This document shows, piece after piece, positions 4,892 through 5,439 of a stretch of DNA of 5,439 nt. This stretch comes from Gammaproteobacteria bacterium (GTDB taxonomy: Bacteria; Pseudomonadota; Gammaproteobacteria; J044), in contig JALWNJ010000392.1 of NCBI GenBank assembly GCA_026995955.1, positions 1 through 5,439 on the forward strand, given 5' to 3'. Made by a program: the position numbers and the translations under genes. The notes beneath the pieces are model-generated. The model was given only the letters and a program-made list of their open reading frames with translations. It was not told where the DNA came from and did no database searches. Numbering within the stretch: position 1 is the first letter of the stretch; each line of letters opens with the position of its first letter.

Positions 4892-5439
4892 ATGAACAAC
4901 AAAACCCTGGCATTGATCATGCTCGTTTTGCCACTCGCATGCCCTGCGTCGTCGCTTGAATTCCTGCGCTCCCAGTCGACGGCCACCCCATCGAACAATG
5001 CCCAGGGCTCTTCCGGGTCATCCGGCAACAGTGCCAGCCGACCGGCTACGGGTGGGGCTTCGTCCTCCTCACATCGTTCCGGCGGGGCCACATCGGGTTC
5101 GGGAAGGGCATCCCGTTCCAGTGGAGCGATCTCAAAGCTCAATCGGCCCGGAAATACCAATGAAAACAAGCCGGGGGCCCGCAGCAACAAGGATCCGAGA
5201 ACGACAAACGGTTCTGCATCAAGCAACTCCGGCCGGCCCTCGGCGACTCGCCGCAGCGGCCCGGGCAACAACAGGGCCGGATCAGGAGTCTCCAAACTCA
5301 ATCGACCGGGAAGCGTCCAGGGGAACAAGCCAGGCAATCGGGGAAAGAAGCCGCTAATGACACGGGGCAGTACGGCCAACACCACCGGAAGCGGAAACAG
5401 CGCACGGCGCAGCGGCTCACCGGCTACAGGCAACAACTC
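4892..5439 (+). CDS. Exported low-complexity repeat protein, N-terminal part (3' end outside window)
   Basis: I do not recognise this gene. The visible 182 residues begin with a short export signal: MNNK, a hydrophobic core TLALIMLVLPLA (5-16), then Cys17 and PASS. Cys17 is the only cysteine seen and sits where a lipoprotein cysteine would, but Pro at -3 breaks the usual lipobox. Cleavage by signal peptidase I after Ala19 is the alternative. From about residue 25 on, the sequence is Ser/Gly/Asn/Arg/Pro/Thr-rich, basic, almost without aromatic or large hydrophobic residues, and so probably disordered. It contains an imperfect repeat of about 53 residues: SKLNRPG...NKPG at 81-95 and 134-148, and SATRRSG / SARRSG at 117 and 170. 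Third codon positions are much less G/C-biased than in the operon. It could be a surface, matrix or cell-wall-associated protein; no enzymatic motif is visible. A long antisense frame exists but lacks equal support. Confidence 0.65.
   Translation, partial: MNNKTLALIMLVLPLACPASSLEFLRSQSTATPSNNAQGSSGSSGNSASRPATGGASSSSHRSGGATSGSGRASRSSGAISKLNRPGNTNENKPGARSNKDPRTTNGSASSNSGRPSATRRSGPGNNRAGSGVSKLNRPGSVQGNKPGNRGKKPLMTRGSTANTTGSGNSARRSGSPATGNN
5132..5176 (+). repeat. Repeat copy 1 (SKLNRPG...NKPG) in the exported protein
   Basis: It codes for SKLNRPGNTNENKPG (residues 81-95). Eleven of fifteen residues match copy 2, which lies 159 bp (53 codons) downstream. Six of the eleven matching codons differ only synonymously. 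Confidence 0.75.
5291..5335 (+). repeat. Repeat copy 2 (SKLNRPG...NKPG) in the exported protein
   Basis: It codes for SKLNRPGSVQGNKPG (residues 134-148), the partner of the copy at 5132-5176. The flanking SATRRSG / SARRSG elements are also 53 residues apart, so the repeated unit is probably about 159 bp, with a further copy expected just beyond the window. Confidence 0.75.

Noticed and set aside
3451..5436. 661-residue open frame on the minus strand opposite the NadE-like and repeat-protein genes
   Set aside because: It covers the clear NadE-like gene antisense. Its Pro/Leu-rich part mirrors the repeat region, where one repeat codon changes the amino acid (Phe/Leu) in this reading but not in the plus-strand reading. 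The plus strand also has the ribosome binding site and signal peptide.
1..5439. CRISPR array, tRNA, rRNA or insertion sequence
   Set aside because: No regularly spaced direct repeats outside the protein repeat, no tRNA- or rRNA-like sequence, and no transposase motifs or terminal inverted repeats were seen.

Overview
The window suggests a high-GC proteobacterium, most likely a gammaproteobacterium. The core genes have strongly G/C-biased third codon positions, a membrane-anchored cytochrome c5-type protein is present, and the genes are packed tightly. The taxonomic placement is inference only; there is no rRNA or phylogenetic marker.

Layout. (1) Positions 1-482, minus strand: a membrane-anchored monohaem cytochrome c of the c5 type, cut by the left edge. 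It has a good ribosome binding site and a plausible sigma70 promoter reading leftward. (2) Positions 483-749: a divergent intergenic region carrying that promoter and five short inverted repeats. (3) Positions 750-4545, plus strand: a compact four-gene operon. It encodes a stand-alone acyl carrier protein (ACP), an AMP-forming acyl/amino-acid ligase, a PrmC/HemK-like NPPY methyltransferase, and a NadE-like ATP-pyrophosphatase with an unusual middle insertion. The junctions are 7 bp apart, 8 bp overlapping and 4 bp overlapping (ATGA), so the four products are very probably made together. (4) Positions 4546-4891: a gene-free stretch with a stem-loop behind the operon and a possible promoter. (5) Positions 4892-5439, plus strand: the N-terminal part of an exported, Ser/Gly/Asn/Arg-rich repeat protein, cut by the right edge.

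How the operon may work (inference). The ligase would activate a carboxylic acid as an acyl-AMP and load it onto the phosphopantetheine arm of the ACP. The NadE-like enzyme would activate a carboxylate by adenylation and form an amide. The HemK-like enzyme would N-methylate an amide-type nitrogen, or some other planar nitrogen, of the product or of a protein. The set looks like a small carrier-protein-dependent pathway rather than housekeeping NAD synthesis and release-factor methylation. The substrate and final product cannot be read from the sequence. This operon is the strongest candidate here for an under-described system. The repetitive exported protein is the second point of interest.
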